Origin: Lotus japonicus
Taxonomy: Eukaryota > Streptophyta > Magnoliopsida > Fabales > Fabaceae
Direction: 5' to 3'
DNA length: 64,000 bases
NCBI RefSeq assembly: GCF_012489685.1
Contig: NC_080043.1
Coordinates: 66,705,920 to 66,769,919 of the forward strand
Shown one piece after another: positions 10,871 to 22,352 of the stretch (position 1 is its first letter; each line of letters opens with the position of its first letter). Below the pieces are notes generated by a model. It saw only the letters and a list, made by a program, of their open reading frames with translations. It was not told the origin of the DNA and made no database searches. Position numbers and translations under genes: made by a program.

Positions 10871-11226
10871 AACCATAACATAATGGGTCGGGTCACGTAA
10901 CAAACCTAGGTTTCGGGAAGAATGTTGCAGCAGAGCGTGGCGATGGGGGTGGCGGCGACTCCACTCGGTTGCGGTGTCGCTGGCGGTGGCAGGCGGAGGT
11001 AGTGGAGGAGATGCGTGAGAGAGGGAGGGAGATTTTGAATGAGTGAAATGTGTTTGGGGGAGGGGGGTTTCAGAAGTTTGAAGAAGTGGGATAAGGGGGG
11101 AAGTGGGAAGGAGGAGGGGAGTTAGTGGGGAAAGTGGGAAGTTTTTTTTAAACAGGGGCATTTTGGACAATTCACCAATTTTGAGGGGTCTGAATAGCTA
11201 TCGGGGGGGTCTGAATAACAATTCCC

Positions 11227-11625
11227 AAAATTTACATGCAAGGTGATATTGAAATTCCTATTTCCAGCTGGTTCTAGTTTACTTTAATGATATCATTTCA
11301 TTAGTACAATGCATCGGAGTGTATGCCGCAAAAATTTAATGTTCAATAAATTTATTTTTGATCAGGAAGTATCATATACGCAAGTTTCATATATTGAACA
11401 CAATACATATATGATGATCCAAAATGCGCACAAGAAAGGGGGTTGTTTGACTTGCGCCCTTCAAAAACTTAAAGATCCAAACAGTGGTTGATTGTAAGAC
11501 GGTGACCTACGTCATTTGGCGCAGCGGATAAGCAAGAATAAATGAAAGAGACAATCATACACAAGCTTTTATCTTGGTTTACCCCCAAAACGATAGGGCT
11601 ACGTCCAGTCCTTGGTAACATCAAG
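11227..11625. other. No gene seen; edge of an interrupted repeat
   Basis: AT-rich sequence with no recognisable gene. From about 11500 it becomes repetitive-looking (GGTTTACCCCCAAAACGATA, GGGCTACGTCCAGTCCTTGG). That unit resumes after the solo LTR at 14425, so 11500-11625 and 14430-15280 are probably two halves of one older repeat. Confidence 0.4.
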
Positions 11626-14424
11626 TGTAACGCCCCCGATTTCTCGAGTGTCACACAATAACCAAAGTAACCCAATTTTCATAAAGAATTTTCGTCGATT
11701 CAATTATTAATCTTCAATTAATGACAAAGGTTCAATTATTGCGAAACTCTTGAAAACTTAACCAAATTAACTTGCGGAAATAAATAACATCGTAAATCTC
11801 GACATTAATTAATCCATGGAAAATAATAAGTAATCGTCTGAAAGGAACCTTAATGTAAAATTACATCAATCCTTTAAAAGAAAATATCCAAATGAAAGAA
11901 AATAAATAAAGTTCGGTGCCAACTGGTCTCTCAAGCCCAAAAGTAGAAGTACGAGTCACTCAGCCCAACCCTAGTCGTCCAGGAACTTGTCCTCCATGTA
12001 ATCCTTCAAGCCCTGGTAGATACCCCCTTGACCATTATGGAACTAGCAGTAAAGCTTCGGAACCTCAACTCATCATTAGTTGGGGCAACCTCGTTCCAAG
12101 ATCGCCCATCACCTTTGGAAGATTTTCCTCTGGTACAACATTCACCTCTTCCTCCTCTGGCTCCGGCTCGGACTCCTCAGACACTTGCACAGATGATGTC
12201 CCAGATTCCATGTCCATAGGGAATTGGAAACGAGGGGGTGCAAACGACATCTTCACCCTCCCGTTCTCAAGCTGCTGGATCTCGATGACTTCTCCCTCCT
12301 CGTTGCGACCCGAAAGTGTAGCACCGCCGACATAGATGCGACGTACCTGGTGTGAGTAAGACACCCAGACGTCGTCATTCTCCTCCTCATGGAGTGTCAG
12401 CTTCCACGAACGAACCACGCTCGTGATCAGAACCACCTGCCCCCCCCCCCCCAACAACAAATAAACACATAGAGAGGGTCAGATCTAATGCCAGACGCAC
12501 AAGTAAATCACAAATCACATAATATCACATGAATAAATAAGAATTATAGTTTCATATCTCAGTTAGCAACCTTATAGTTTAGTTAGGCTAACGACCTCAC
12601 CATCACACAACCACCACATCACCTTGGCCAATCACGATCATCCGCAGATGAACAATCTCGAGGGGACCACACAGTCAACCCACAATTCTCGGGGAGACCA
12701 CACAGTCAATCCCTAACCCATGACTCAGTCAGGGTCATCACATGGAGACCACACAGTCAATCCATAAATTTCACCCTCGCGTGCAAGCAACCGTTTGTCT
12801 CTAGCACTATAGCCATGCAATACTACTTGCAAGCGAAATCTCATTCTCAGGGTATATTAACAATTATCAAGAGTTGATGTATGTTATTAAGTCTTCATAT
12901 TAATCATGTTCGTCAAATCACATAAAGTTCCACTCCATCCCCACAAGGATGTTATTTCCAACCAACTCTCACATATAACAAGTATTGATCAAACCCTAGA
13001 GAGTTTAGGATTCGATCACACCATATCAAATTACATTTAATCCATGTTATCATAATCTCAATAACAAAATCAGCAACAAATCAACCAGCCAACAAGTAGA
13101 TAGAAAGAAACAAGAAAAATCCGCCGAAACCCTTAAAATAGGGTTCAGCCGTGTCCTCATTAAGCCTAGGGTTTTCCAAAAATTTGATCTTACTTGATCA
13201 AGTTTCTCAGGCCAAAATCCAGCAAGGTTTCATCATAAAAATACCATCACATATTCTGATCTAGTGCATGTTATACAACACAAATCAGATCTAGGCGAAA
13301 TAGTGAAAAATATCAACTTTTGACATGTGATTATCATGGAATCATAGCATCATGTAAGGAGCATGGAAAAAACAGAAACTTCACATAAAATCATGCATAA
13401 AGAGAGTTCCTCATCATGCAAATAAACCCCTCATGGTATAACTCACCCAAAATCACATCTTTTTCACATAAAATCATGGATTTTCGACATGTAATCACCT
13501 AGACTCTACCCTTACTAGATCCGCCCTCACCTTAGTCTTTGGAATATGAAGGAGAGGATGAAAAGATGAAGTGATTGATCCTTGCTACCACCTTGTTCGA
13601 GTTCTCCCTCTTCCCTTGATCTCCTTCACCAACTTTCTCTTCTTCCCTTGCTTCCCTCTCTCTCTCACGCAACTCTCTCTCTTTCTCACGACCTCTATCT
13701 CTTTCTTTCCTCTCAAATTTTCTTTCTTCTATTTATTGAAGTTCTAAGGAGAAATCAGTAGAAGGTTTGCTCTCCAGTCTGTTTGTGGAACAAAAAGAAA
13801 TTCTCCTCCCCCAAAACCCTTGTAAAACCGGCAGCTCCTCTAGTGCATGCTTAGGGTTTTTTTTTCTTATTTTCTAACCCAAGCCCAAATCTAGTGCATT
13901 AATAATATTAATTACTAATTAAAGAAAATCAAACCAAAAACCAAAACCCCCAATCCTCATAGGTGGCCGGCGGCCACACCCAAAACTAGGGTTTCCAAAA
14001 CCCTTTTCTTTCCATCACATGTTTAATTGCAAAAATAAATTAACTATTTAGCTTTATTTAAAAAAAAAACTGAAAAATTAAATAAATAACATAAACCTCT
14101 TCTTTTATAATAAAACTCAATCTATTTAAATAAACTAGATTTTTTCCCAAATTAACCAAAGAATGCAAAAAGACATATTTTCTCATCACTTTTCTCAAAG
14201 TCACAACCATCATTACTTGGCCTCCAAGAAACACACAAATTACCTTATTTTTGAGGTTCACAACCCCACAAAGTAATCACTTTCAAACACCAGATCTCAT
14301 TTATCTCAAACTAATGAATTCCACATACATCATCAATCATATGCACTCATTCTTCACTAGAATTTCACACTTGTTATTTATTTCAAATAATAATAATAAT
14401 ACTTAATCAAATCAGGGTCTTACA
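11626..14424 (-). mobile_element. Solo LTR, 2.8 kb, Ty3/gypsy type, minus orientation
   Basis: Starts TGTAACGCCCCCGATTTCTC and ends AATCAGGGTCTTACA, so it has TG...CA ends. It is flanked by TCAAG (11621-11625) and TTAAG (14425-14429), a 5-bp duplication with one transition. On the minus strand it begins TGTAAGACCC and ends AAATCGGGGGCGTTACA, the same plan as the solo LTR at 35386-39345. No internal gag-pol is present, so it is a recombination-derived solo LTR. A minus-strand frame at 12065-12460 is open but resembles no protein I know. The interior around 13600-13740 has an ATAAATAG-type TATA and a GA-rich leader on the minus strand. Confidence 0.8.
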
Positions 14425-14464
14425 TTAAGATTTCACTAAGGTTGAGTTTCAAGGACTCCTCCTT

Positions 14465-14830
14465 ACAGGTATTCTTCTGTTTGCCTCCTCAAGCAAGAGT
14501 ATTCCTTAGCAACTGCCTCTCCAGGCATTGAGTATTTTTAAGGCCTCTCCAGGCCAACTATTATTTCAGAACTGCCTCTCCCGGCATTTAGTATTTTTAA
14601 GGCCTCTCCAGACCAAGTATTGTTTCATAACTGCCTCTTCAGGCATTGAGTATTCTTTGGACCCTGCCTCTCCAGGCAAAACAAGTATTCTTTGTTAGTG
14701 CCTCTCCAGGAAGTTGACTATTCTTCGCTCACTTCCTCTCCATGCATTGAGTATTGTTTGTCTCTGCCTCTCCAAGCAAAAAAAGTATTCTTTGGTCTCT
14801 GCCTCTCCAGGCATTATTGAGTATTTCAAG
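14465..14830 (+). repeat. Degenerate tandem array built on GCCTCTCCAGGC
   Basis: About ten units of roughly 30-45 bp, each with (T)GCCTCTCCAGGCA followed by (A)NTGAGTATTNTTT. The core GCCTCTCCAGGC is an inverted repeat (GCCT...AGGC) and mutated versions keep the pairing only in part. No open frame of interest. Confidence 0.75.
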
Positions 14831-15280
14831 GACTTCCGCTTAGTGATCTTTCTCAAGAGCACTTCTCCTACTTTACAATCTCTTCTGAAAAAAAATAGAT
14901 AGTAGTAATATGAAGCACCAAGAACTATAAAGTATTATAGATTTACTTTATGTTCTTTTACAACAAAGAAAAAGAAAAATATATCTCCTAAGTGTGTTTC
15001 TCCTTGTTGCAGAGGCTGATGATGATGTCTTCTTTTGAGCATTAGCCTCTATATTTTTCTTCAGACGATAGGAATATTTTCTTGAGAGTGCGTCTAGAAA
15101 TACTTAATTGGGTTAAGATATTCTGATTGAATCCTAATTCATATTTCTAAAAGTATGGTGTTTGGACTTGCAAAAAGCCAACTTGTGGAGTCTTCAAGTC
15201 TTCGTAGTTATAGCTCCTGATTTTGTGTGAGTTGAGATTTAGCCGTTGGATGGTCATCACAGAAATTATGGTTGTTGCAT
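14831..15280. other. Unclassified repeat flank
   Basis: No gene seen. It contains a CAGACGATAG motif at 15062 like the AGACGAT motifs of 22380-23150. This suggests that the Tat-type element between them was inserted into one older repeat. Confidence 0.35.
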
Positions 15281-15450
15281 TGGACTGGGCGAGACCCCCG
15301 GGTCCCTCGCCCAGGGGCGCTGACTTAAGGCGGGAATTACATTAGGGGCTTGGGGCCTTGTCCCAAAGGCCCAACTGGCCCTTTAGGATGATTTAGAGGC
15401 ACTAGGCCCAACTCCCCCAACTATAAATAGGGGAGGGATACCAACACTAC
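15281..15450 (+). repeat. Truncated 5' LTR of the Tat-type element
   Basis: Begins TGGACTGGGCGAGACCCCCG and ends shortly after the TATA box (TATAAATAGG, 15422-15431). It differs from the 3' copy at 21837 by few substitutions. R, U5, primer-binding site and leader are absent. Confidence 0.75.
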
Positions 15451-16484
15451 GACAGAGGAATGATTACTTGCAAGAACAACTAGAGTATTATCGTTCCGAG
15501 CAGCAGGATGAAGGGGAACGCGAGGCGGAGGTCGTGGCTGAATTCGAGCTGTTCTCAGCGGCAGTAAGGGAGGTTGCCATACCAGATAAGATGAAGAATA
15601 TTGTACTTGAGACATACAGCGGGAAAGCTGATCCCAAAGAGCACCTGTTATACTTCAACACAAAAATGGTGATCAGTGCCGCTTTGGACGTTGTGAAGTG
15701 CAGGATGTTTCCAGCTACGTTCAAAGGCACAGCCATGGCTTGGTTTACCACGCTACCCCGGGGATCCATCACTAATTTCCGTGGCTTCTCATCAAAATTC
15801 CTCGTCCAGTTTTCCGCCAGCAAAACCAAGCAGGTGACGATCGAGGATCTCTACAACGTTCGTGTTGTAAAACGATTCAGCGCAGCGTCAGTCAAAATTG
15901 AGGAGTCGGAGCCGCACGCCCGTGCGCGTGCCTTCAAGAACGGCTTGCAACCGGGGAAGCTGAACAGCAAATTGAGCCGCAAACCGGCTCGGTCCATGGC
16001 GGAGATCCGGACACGAGCAAACACCTACATCCTGGACGAGGAAGATGATGCTTTCAAGCGAAGGCGTGCGAAAAAGGAGAAAGACGGCAAGCTGGGGGAC
16101 GCTTTGCCGGAAGAAAAAAGGACTAAGGAAAGGGGAGAGAGCAGCAAAAAGCGAGACAGGAAGGTAAGGACAGGAGAAAATACTGCGAAGGATCCATTGT
16201 ATCCTAGGAGAGAAAACTTTGAGCGCCGCAGACCGTGGCATCAAGCTTACCCTCGCCGGCGAGAGGAGTTAGGAAAGAGTCTTGATGCCCATCTGACGGA
16301 GTTGCTTCGAGAGGTCAAGGCAACTCACGCAGTTGAGGAAGGCGAGAAAGAGGCCGACCCGCCCCGAGTGGCGTTGGATAAAACAAAGTGGTGCGAGTAC
16401 CACCGCTCGGCCGGCCACGACACGGGAGATTGCTTTACCCTGAAGAACGAGATTGCGAGGCTCATTCGAGCAAGACGATCGTAG
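15451..16484 (+). pseudogene. Gag polyprotein of Tat-type Ty3/gypsy element, 5' truncated
   Basis: An open frame runs from the LTR junction to 16484; the first ATG is 15468. It contains YSGKADPKEHLLYFN, MAWFTTLPRGSI and the FSAKF-like core FRGFSSKFLVQFSASK, the conserved retrotransposon gag region. It then has a Lys/Arg/Glu-rich linker and a zinc knuckle CEYHRSAGHDTGDC near the end. Plant Tat/Ogre gag proteins have this order. The protein would form the virus-like particle and bind template RNA. The N-terminus is missing because the LTR joins directly to mid-gag. The frame ends just after the knuckle, before a protease. Confidence 0.8.
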
Positions 16485-16789
16485 ATGAATGACCATGGAA
16501 ATCGGTGGAATGGAGAGCGGCAGCAAGGAAACCGGTACAGAGGGGGTCGTCAGCAGGATGACCGCAGGCGAGACGACCGCCGGCGCACGCCAACCGCTGA
16601 CAAGAAGGAAACACTGGCCACAAGGAAGAAGGGGGCGGAGGAAACCTTTAATAAAGACCTTGAGCCGCCAGTAGGTACAATAAATACAATTGCGGGTGGA
16701 TTCGGCGGGGGCGGAGATACAGCGTCGGTGAGGCGAAGGCACGTGTGAGCAGTGACATCAGTGCATTAGTACGAAACGCCATTCGGTTT

Positions 16790-17210
16790 CCAGCATCCAG
16801 ATACTGTGATATCATCGGCCGATTTCGAAGGGATTAGGAAGCATAAAGACGATCCGGTGGTTATGATAATAAGGATCAACAGCTTTAACGTGAGGCGGGT
16901 TCTTTTAGACGAAGGGAGCTCCGCTCTCCGCTGACATCATCTATGGGGATGCTTTTGATCAATTAGGATTGACGGACAAAGACCTGATGCCCTATACAGG
17001 AACGTTGGTAGGCTTCCCGGGCGATCAAGTTTGGGTACGCGGATATGTGGATCTGGACACAGTCTTTGGTATCGACGATAACGCCAAGCTACTCCGTGTA
17101 AGGTATCTTGTATTGCAGGTTGTAGCATCCTATAACGTCATCATTGGAAGGAATACACTCAATCGCCTCTGCGCAGTAATCTCGATGGCACATCTAGTGG
17201 TGAAATATCT
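16790..17210 (+). pseudogene. Aspartic protease remnant of the Tat-type element
   Basis: The segment near 16895-16925 reads VLLDEGSSA, a variant of the retropepsin D-S/G-G motif. A frameshift and a TGA follow almost at once. The downstream frame (from 16940) continues with IYGDAFDQLGL, MPYTGTLVGFPGDQVWVRG and VVASYNVIIGRNTLNRL, which are the typical later parts of Tat protease. The active-site Glu in place of Gly or Ser, plus the frameshift, suggest a dead enzyme. Confidence 0.65.
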
Positions 17211-17519
17211 GCTGATAAGTGGAAAAGTGGGAAATATTGTAGTTGACCAAAGGAGGGCGAGAGAATGCTACAACAACTGTCTCAGCTTGTATGGAAAGAA
17301 AGGAGCTGGCGAGGGGCACATGTGTCATGAAGTTGAGATCATCCAAGGAAATCAGGGCAGGCAAGGGGGGTCAAGGCAGGGGGTTGACAAGAGGATGGAA
17401 AGACTAGGGAGCGGTGCAGGGAAGATGGCAGGACGGGTGAGGACGGGCAGTTTACGGAAGCTTGTGCAGAGGAGCGTTGGGCAGGTGTGGTCGCAGACTT
17501 AGAAGCGTACAAATTCAGC

Positions 17520-17640
17520 AGGGGGTGTTGGCGATCGAGCCCAGGCTCACAGTTAGTCAGGAGAGACGTATAGAGAAGCTGGTAGAGGAAAACTTTGACC
17601 TCTTCAGCTGGAGCTCAAAAGACCCAGAATTCTGGGAACT
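17520..17640 (+). pseudogene. Pol spacer fragment before RT
   Basis: The frame contains LTVSQERRIEKLVEENFDLFSWSS, like the segment just upstream of reverse transcriptase in Ty3/gypsy pol (E-x-L-L-x-x-N-x-D-x-F-A/S-W). The sequence then breaks off: about 1.5-2 kb of RT, RNase H and integrase core is absent. Confidence 0.6.
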
Positions 17641-17879
17641 GCCGATGTTAAGAAAACCGAGTCTCTCGAGTTCGGGGCGATATGAGGAAAAGGGAAAGGG
17701 AATCATGATTCAAGAAATGGACCGGCGCATCGCCCAACAGGGAAATGGCGAGAAAATAGGTGATGAGGCGCGCGAGTGGTCTAAGGACAAAAAGAGGGCA
17801 GGATGGCCTACGGGGCGGACACCATGTTGCCTGTTGAAATAGACAACAGCTCGTGGTGAACAGCGCTGCGTTTTGAGGG

Positions 17880-18207
17880 CGAGAACTCTGCCAACATGGC
17901 AGTAGAGTTAGATTTGTTGTCAGAAACACACGATGAGGCTCGCATCAGAGAGGCAGCAATGAAACAGCGAGCTGCGGCAAAGAATGACTCAAAGGTGCGA
18001 CTGAGGGCAATGCAGGAGGGGGACCTGGTGCTAAAGAAACGAACCGGGAACACTGGGAATAAGCTGAGTCCAATCTGGGAAGGCCGCTACAGAATTTTGA
18101 AGGCCTTAGGGAAAGGGAGCTTATCACCTAGAAAGCTTGGACAAAAGGAGAGTGCCCCGTTCCTGGAACGCGGCGAGCCTAAAATACTATTACAGCTAAG
18201 GGACTGA
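17880..18207 (+). pseudogene. Integrase C-terminal tail
   Basis: The frame 17896-18207 has the end of the integrase: a basic helix (MKQRAAAKNDSKVR) followed by GDLVLKKRTGN, KLSPIWEGRYRILKALGKGS. These match the GDLVL...KL.P.WEGPY pattern of the Ty3/gypsy integrase C-terminal domain. The zinc finger and D,D-35-E core are deleted. The stop at 18205 lies about 780 bp before the antisense ORF ends. Confidence 0.7.
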
Positions 18208-18991
18208 CAAGGAGCTGGTTTCGGCACGAGGACAATCAGCCAAGCGCGCCTCGCAAAGATTGAAGGTGTATAGATAAAGATACATTCTTGTTCTCCATTT
18301 TGAGAGTCTGTTGGCCAATGCGCCTGAATGGTAAAAACAAAGACACATTCTTGTTCTCCATCTCGGGAGTTTGTTGACTATCACGTCTGATTGAAAATAC
18401 AAAAATTGTATCCAGCAATTTCAATCACACTGAATTGCGGCGAGAGCTAGGTGGGAAAAATTCCCTGAAGGTGGCGATCCCAGCACGACCTTGATGTCTG
18501 GGGATCGCTCCGGAAAAGTCGACGCAGCTCGCCATCACTCGTCGGCGATGTGTGCGGATAAGCTTCTTATCCCAAAATCCCCCCAAAATATGGGCGCGCT
18601 AACATAACTAGGCATAAGTCTGGGTAAACCTATATGACCATTGGGTCCCTACCAAAAATAAGTCCTCGCCGAGGCAAAACCGGCGAGGCCACACCTGCTC
18701 TTACGGGAAATATTGGTGTAACGAAAGCCTCAATTCAAAAATTGAGCAGAAGTCCTAGTTAAACAAAGCACACCATCAATGTCGTCGGACGTAATTCAGA
18801 AAAAGGGAAACTATGGGGGGCGGTGAGAGAAAAGAAAGACTCCGGAAAAGCGCTAAAACAAACATAAAACGTAAAGAAATAAAGCTGAATTGATTAAACT
18901 TGAAAGTAAAGTATAGACAAAACTTTAAATGAAATTAAAAGTACAAGGCCTTACAATAACTTCAAACAAGTTAACATTGCATTTTACTCTC

Positions 18992-21099
18992 TTATTCCAT
19001 AGCGTCTCCAAGGTCAACGAGAGCAACATCCGGCGGATCTTCCCGACCCACCAGTCCGGTGGGTGTGACCTTCTTAAAAACTTCCAGGGGTTCAAGGTCG
19101 ACATTTGGATGGAGGTGCTTGACCTGAGCTTTGCAAATTAGGAAGTCGCGGATACGTTCGTTGGCTATCGCGAAAGCAGCTTCTCTCCTTATCTGCTCTT
19201 CCAGGGCAATGGCCCGGGCATCCTTCTTGGCCAAAAGTTTGCATTTCGATTCCAAATCTGACTGGGCCTCAGCAAGTAACTCACCTTTGGCCGCCAGCCT
19301 CTCGCGCAGATCGGCAATCTCCTTATCTTTGGCAGCAAGGTTTTCTTCCTGGGAAGCAATGGCGGTCTCCTTAGCACTAAGGTCCTTGCGGAGTCCCTCG
19401 ACCTGGTTCTCAAGCTACCTCTCTTTCTCGTCCGTCGTAGCCTTTGCAATCGTTGCTTCCGCAACCTTTTTCTGCATCTTCTTTATCCTGTCTACCTTAG
19501 TGGCTAGCTGGGCCGACAACTTGGAACAGGTCTCGTTGGCTTGAAGGTTGATGGAATGCAGCTTTTCCACCTCTTGACGGAGCCTCGCAATACCAGTATG
19601 GGGTCGAGCCTGCCAAGCCACCTGGACGAACGGACAGCCGGCGCGAAGAAGACTTGACACAGCTTCTTGAGCAACCTCTTGCGGGTTTTGGCTGAGTACT
19701 TCCCTCAACTTCTCGAGATAGGGATGAGAGAGTAAGAAGGAGAAGGGATCGGCGGAAGAGCTGCTAGAGGGGACCTTTGGGTGGTCTGAGGGAAGCCTCT
19801 CTTCCTCGCCGTCAACCCTAGGAGAGTTAGGGGAAGGTGAATCGTGAGCAGTCTGGACGGGCGGAGGAGACAGCGGGCGGCCAGGGGGCGGAGGCTTCTG
19901 ACTCGCCGTTGAGTCCAAGGGGCGGGAAGTATTCACAGCAAGGCAAGTGTCCGCCTCACCATGATGATCGAGCACCAGGGAGTCACGTGCGTTTTCCGGA
20001 GCAGCTGGGGCGGACGCGATGGATCCCTCGCCCGTAGCAGTCGAAGAGCCTGTCTCGCCCAGCTTCTTTTTCTTGGAAGAGCCCTCGCTTGTCGGCAAGC
20101 TCTGTCTTTTCTCTCCAACTTGGGATGGAGAGGGTGCCTTGACGTTCCCGGAGAGGAATGCTTCCAGCAGTTCGGAAGTAGAAAACTTCTTGTTCCCTGA
20201 GAAGCAAAGGAAAAGTCATCAGAAACGAAGAAATTAAGATAAAGGTGTGAAGAAGGCGGTAAAGGGAGAACCTGATATAGGAAACAGTTTGGATCCGGGA
20301 GAAACGGCGAGTAGGTCAGTACAACTAAAAAGAGGAAGTTGGGATAAGACACCAATGGCGAAACTCTCTCTAGAAGAAGAACGTGTCTTGAGAGAATTGA
20401 ATATGATTTGGGGACACTGTGTCCAGTAAAGAGGGAAAAGGGCTTTCCCATCCTTCTGTGTAAATGATGAGGGGTAGGCAGGGTGGACGATGACCCTGAA
20501 GTACCGGCGAGCCAGGCAAGATTCGGAGCCAACTGGGTAAGGGGAAAATCGTTCGCGGCCTGGCCGGGGTACCAGGATGACCCAGCCATGAGTCTCTAGA
20601 GATTAGGGGTCCGCTCTGAAGAAAAACGAAAAGAGGGCAGGGGAAGGAACCACATCAACGCTGCAGCAGAGAATTTCGAAACACTTCAGATAAGCCCAAG
20701 AGCAAGGGTGAAGTTGACAAGGAGAAATGTTAATGTTACATAGCACTTGGGTGAGAAAAGGAGAAAAGGGAAGTTTTACACCAAGATCAAGAAACAAGTA
20801 TTCATATACGAAGAAGAAGTGGGAATATTTGGGGTCATTAAACACACGGTGTTGCCGGGGCGATCATGCTTTTGGCAGCTAGTGGTACGAAGAAGGCCCT
20901 CTAATAATGGAGAACTGCAAAGCCCCTCAACCCTATGGGCAAGGTCCGAAAAGGATTCGCTGGTAGAGAGCTCTGATGGTTGGTCAAGAACTCCCTGATT
21001 AGGAGCCTCGGAGATGGGGGAAGGAAGAGTGGCAAAGGTTGCCAAGCGATGGGCTTTGATCTCCTCTACGGAGGAAAGGGACCCGCCGGAAGGCATCAT
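18992..21099 (-). pseudogene. Antisense extra ORF of the Tat-type element (gypsy-type transposon domain plus coiled coil)
   Basis: Minus strand, first ATG at 21099 (MMPSGGSLSSVEEIKAHRLA). The part at 20603-20845 (LPFSPFLTQVLCNINISPCQ and FEILCC) looks like the plant 'putative gypsy type transposon' domain, known from antisense frames of Tat elements. The frame is broken around 20590-20860. The next block (19415-20098) has a Ser/Pro-rich linker and then a heptad-rich helix; after one in-frame TAG (19415-19417) the same frame runs on to 18992 with REAAFAIANERIRDFLICKA and ends GDAME. The long region 19000-19600 is Leu/Lys/Glu/Ala-rich and very likely a coiled coil. Function of these antisense ORFs is unknown. 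An alternative is spliced exons rather than frameshifts. Confidence 0.6.
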
Positions 21100-21836
21100 A
21101 AAAACAAAAGGAGAAAGAGGGGATAAGAAACTAACCAGAAAAGGACTGAGAAAGGAGGAGCAAGAGGGGTCGGAGCTTTAAGTTCGCAAGGTCGGCAAGG
21201 GGAGCCGGAGCGCGTGAGAGTCAGGAATGAATATGGGAACAGTTGATGGGAAAGGCGAAAAATGGAAAGGGAGAGAATTTAAAGACCAGGGAGAGTAGCG
21301 GTTGGGGAATCGTGCCCTGACGTGGCAGGGTAAAATGATTACTTAAGGGAATGCGGCATGAGTTTCGGGAAAAAGAAAACAATGCATTAAACGAAGGGTT
21401 ACAACAGTTAAAGCTTATTGGTTTGAATTCAAATCGTCAGACTCTACTGTGATTCGAAGGGACGTCCCAGAGATAGTGGTTGAGATTCTTTGGATTTGCT
21501 GACTCTTGTATCACCTCAGAGCGCAACACATGGCGCAGGCTCGGCACATGTCAAAAAGTTACGGTTCAAGGCACGTGCACGACTACGGTGGGGCGAGAAA
21601 ATCCGGCCTCATCGCCGCAAGCTCGCTTGTGGACTCAAGTCGCCGGGGGAGCGTGACGAGGCGCTCAGAATTTTAAATTTTTAAAGCTTTAAAATTACCA
21701 AGCCATGTTGGCAATTGCTCTTTATTCCCGTGCCTTATGTTTGGCATTAGCTAGCTTCTTACGCCCATCGCCTTATCTCTTTTGTTTAAAGACACACTTA
21801 GCTCTCATGCTTCGAGCTCGGTGTCTTGTGGATTTG

Positions 21837-22352
21837 TGGACTGGGCGAGACCCCCGGGTCCCTTGCCCAGGGGCGCTGGCTTAAGGCGGGAATTACATTA
21901 GGGACTTGGGCCCTTGTCCCGAAGGCCCAACTGGCCCATTAGGATGATTTAGAGGCGCTAGGCCCAACTCCCCCAACTATAAATAGGGGAGGGATACCAA
22001 TTATAAAGGGCTCTTGGCTCATTTGTGCAATAACAAGCTTGAAATTCAGTTACTTTCTTTCTCTAAGCGGTTACACTCTCACTTCTCTCTAGAAATCTCG
22101 CATCATGTTCCTTGCATCTTAGGTACTATACCTCATCTCAATGTTCATGAAGGAACAACATCGAACTGTATTAAAGTTAGTAAACGTCATAAAGTGATTC
22201 AGCTTGATGTAGACATATTGCTTTGGGAAATGCAATTTGCTTAGCATAGGTCGGAGCTACTATCCATTTAGATGACCAAACAACTTTTTGATAGGTGGAG
22301 CGTTGTGCCTTCAACCTTGGTTACTTCGCCGGGATAGATCACGGGCTGCTAC
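21837..22352 (+). repeat. 3' LTR of the Tat-type element
   Basis: Starts TGGACTGGGCGAGACCCCCG as in the 5' copy; TATA box TATAAATAGG near 21978. It continues through GGCTCTTGGCTCATTTGTGC and a CT-rich leader to the probable end CTGCTACA at 22352. The extent past 22010 cannot be checked against the truncated 5' LTR. Confidence 0.65.

Larger units (their letters stand above)
7171..11226. mobile_element. TIR element carrying a plant-mobile-domain gene
   Basis: The left end reads GAGAATTGTTATTAAGACCC and the right end, in reverse, GGGAATTGTTATTCAGACCC. Both continue with TATTCAGACC after a short gap. Inside are a decayed minus-strand PMD gene (8558-10660) and a short plus-strand transcription-unit-like segment (7444-8011). 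Between genes and ends are clusters of short inverted GTGCG motifs. No transposase domain was recognised and no clear target duplication was found. A Mutator-related carrier is the likeliest class, because PMD genes are known passengers of MULEs, but this is inference. Confidence 0.65.
15281..22352 (+). mobile_element. Ty3/gypsy Tat-type LTR retrotransposon, internally deleted
   Basis: A 5' LTR remnant (15281-15450) and a 3' LTR (21837 to about 22352) share TGGACTGGGCGAGACCCCCG and run nearly identical through ACTATAAATAGGGGAGGGAT. Between them, in order: gag with a zinc knuckle, a protease remnant, a fragment before RT, an integrase C-terminal tail, and a long antisense ORF. RT, RNase H and the integrase core are missing. 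The 5' LTR breaks off just after its TATA box and runs directly into gag, so leader and gag start are deleted. The 3' end at 22352 (CTGCTACA) is tentative; no target duplication was confirmed. Confidence 0.8.

Noticed and set aside
12065..12460. 131-codon minus-strand frame in the solo LTR
   Set aside because: Open but without a domain, and inside an LTR. Not enough to call a gene.
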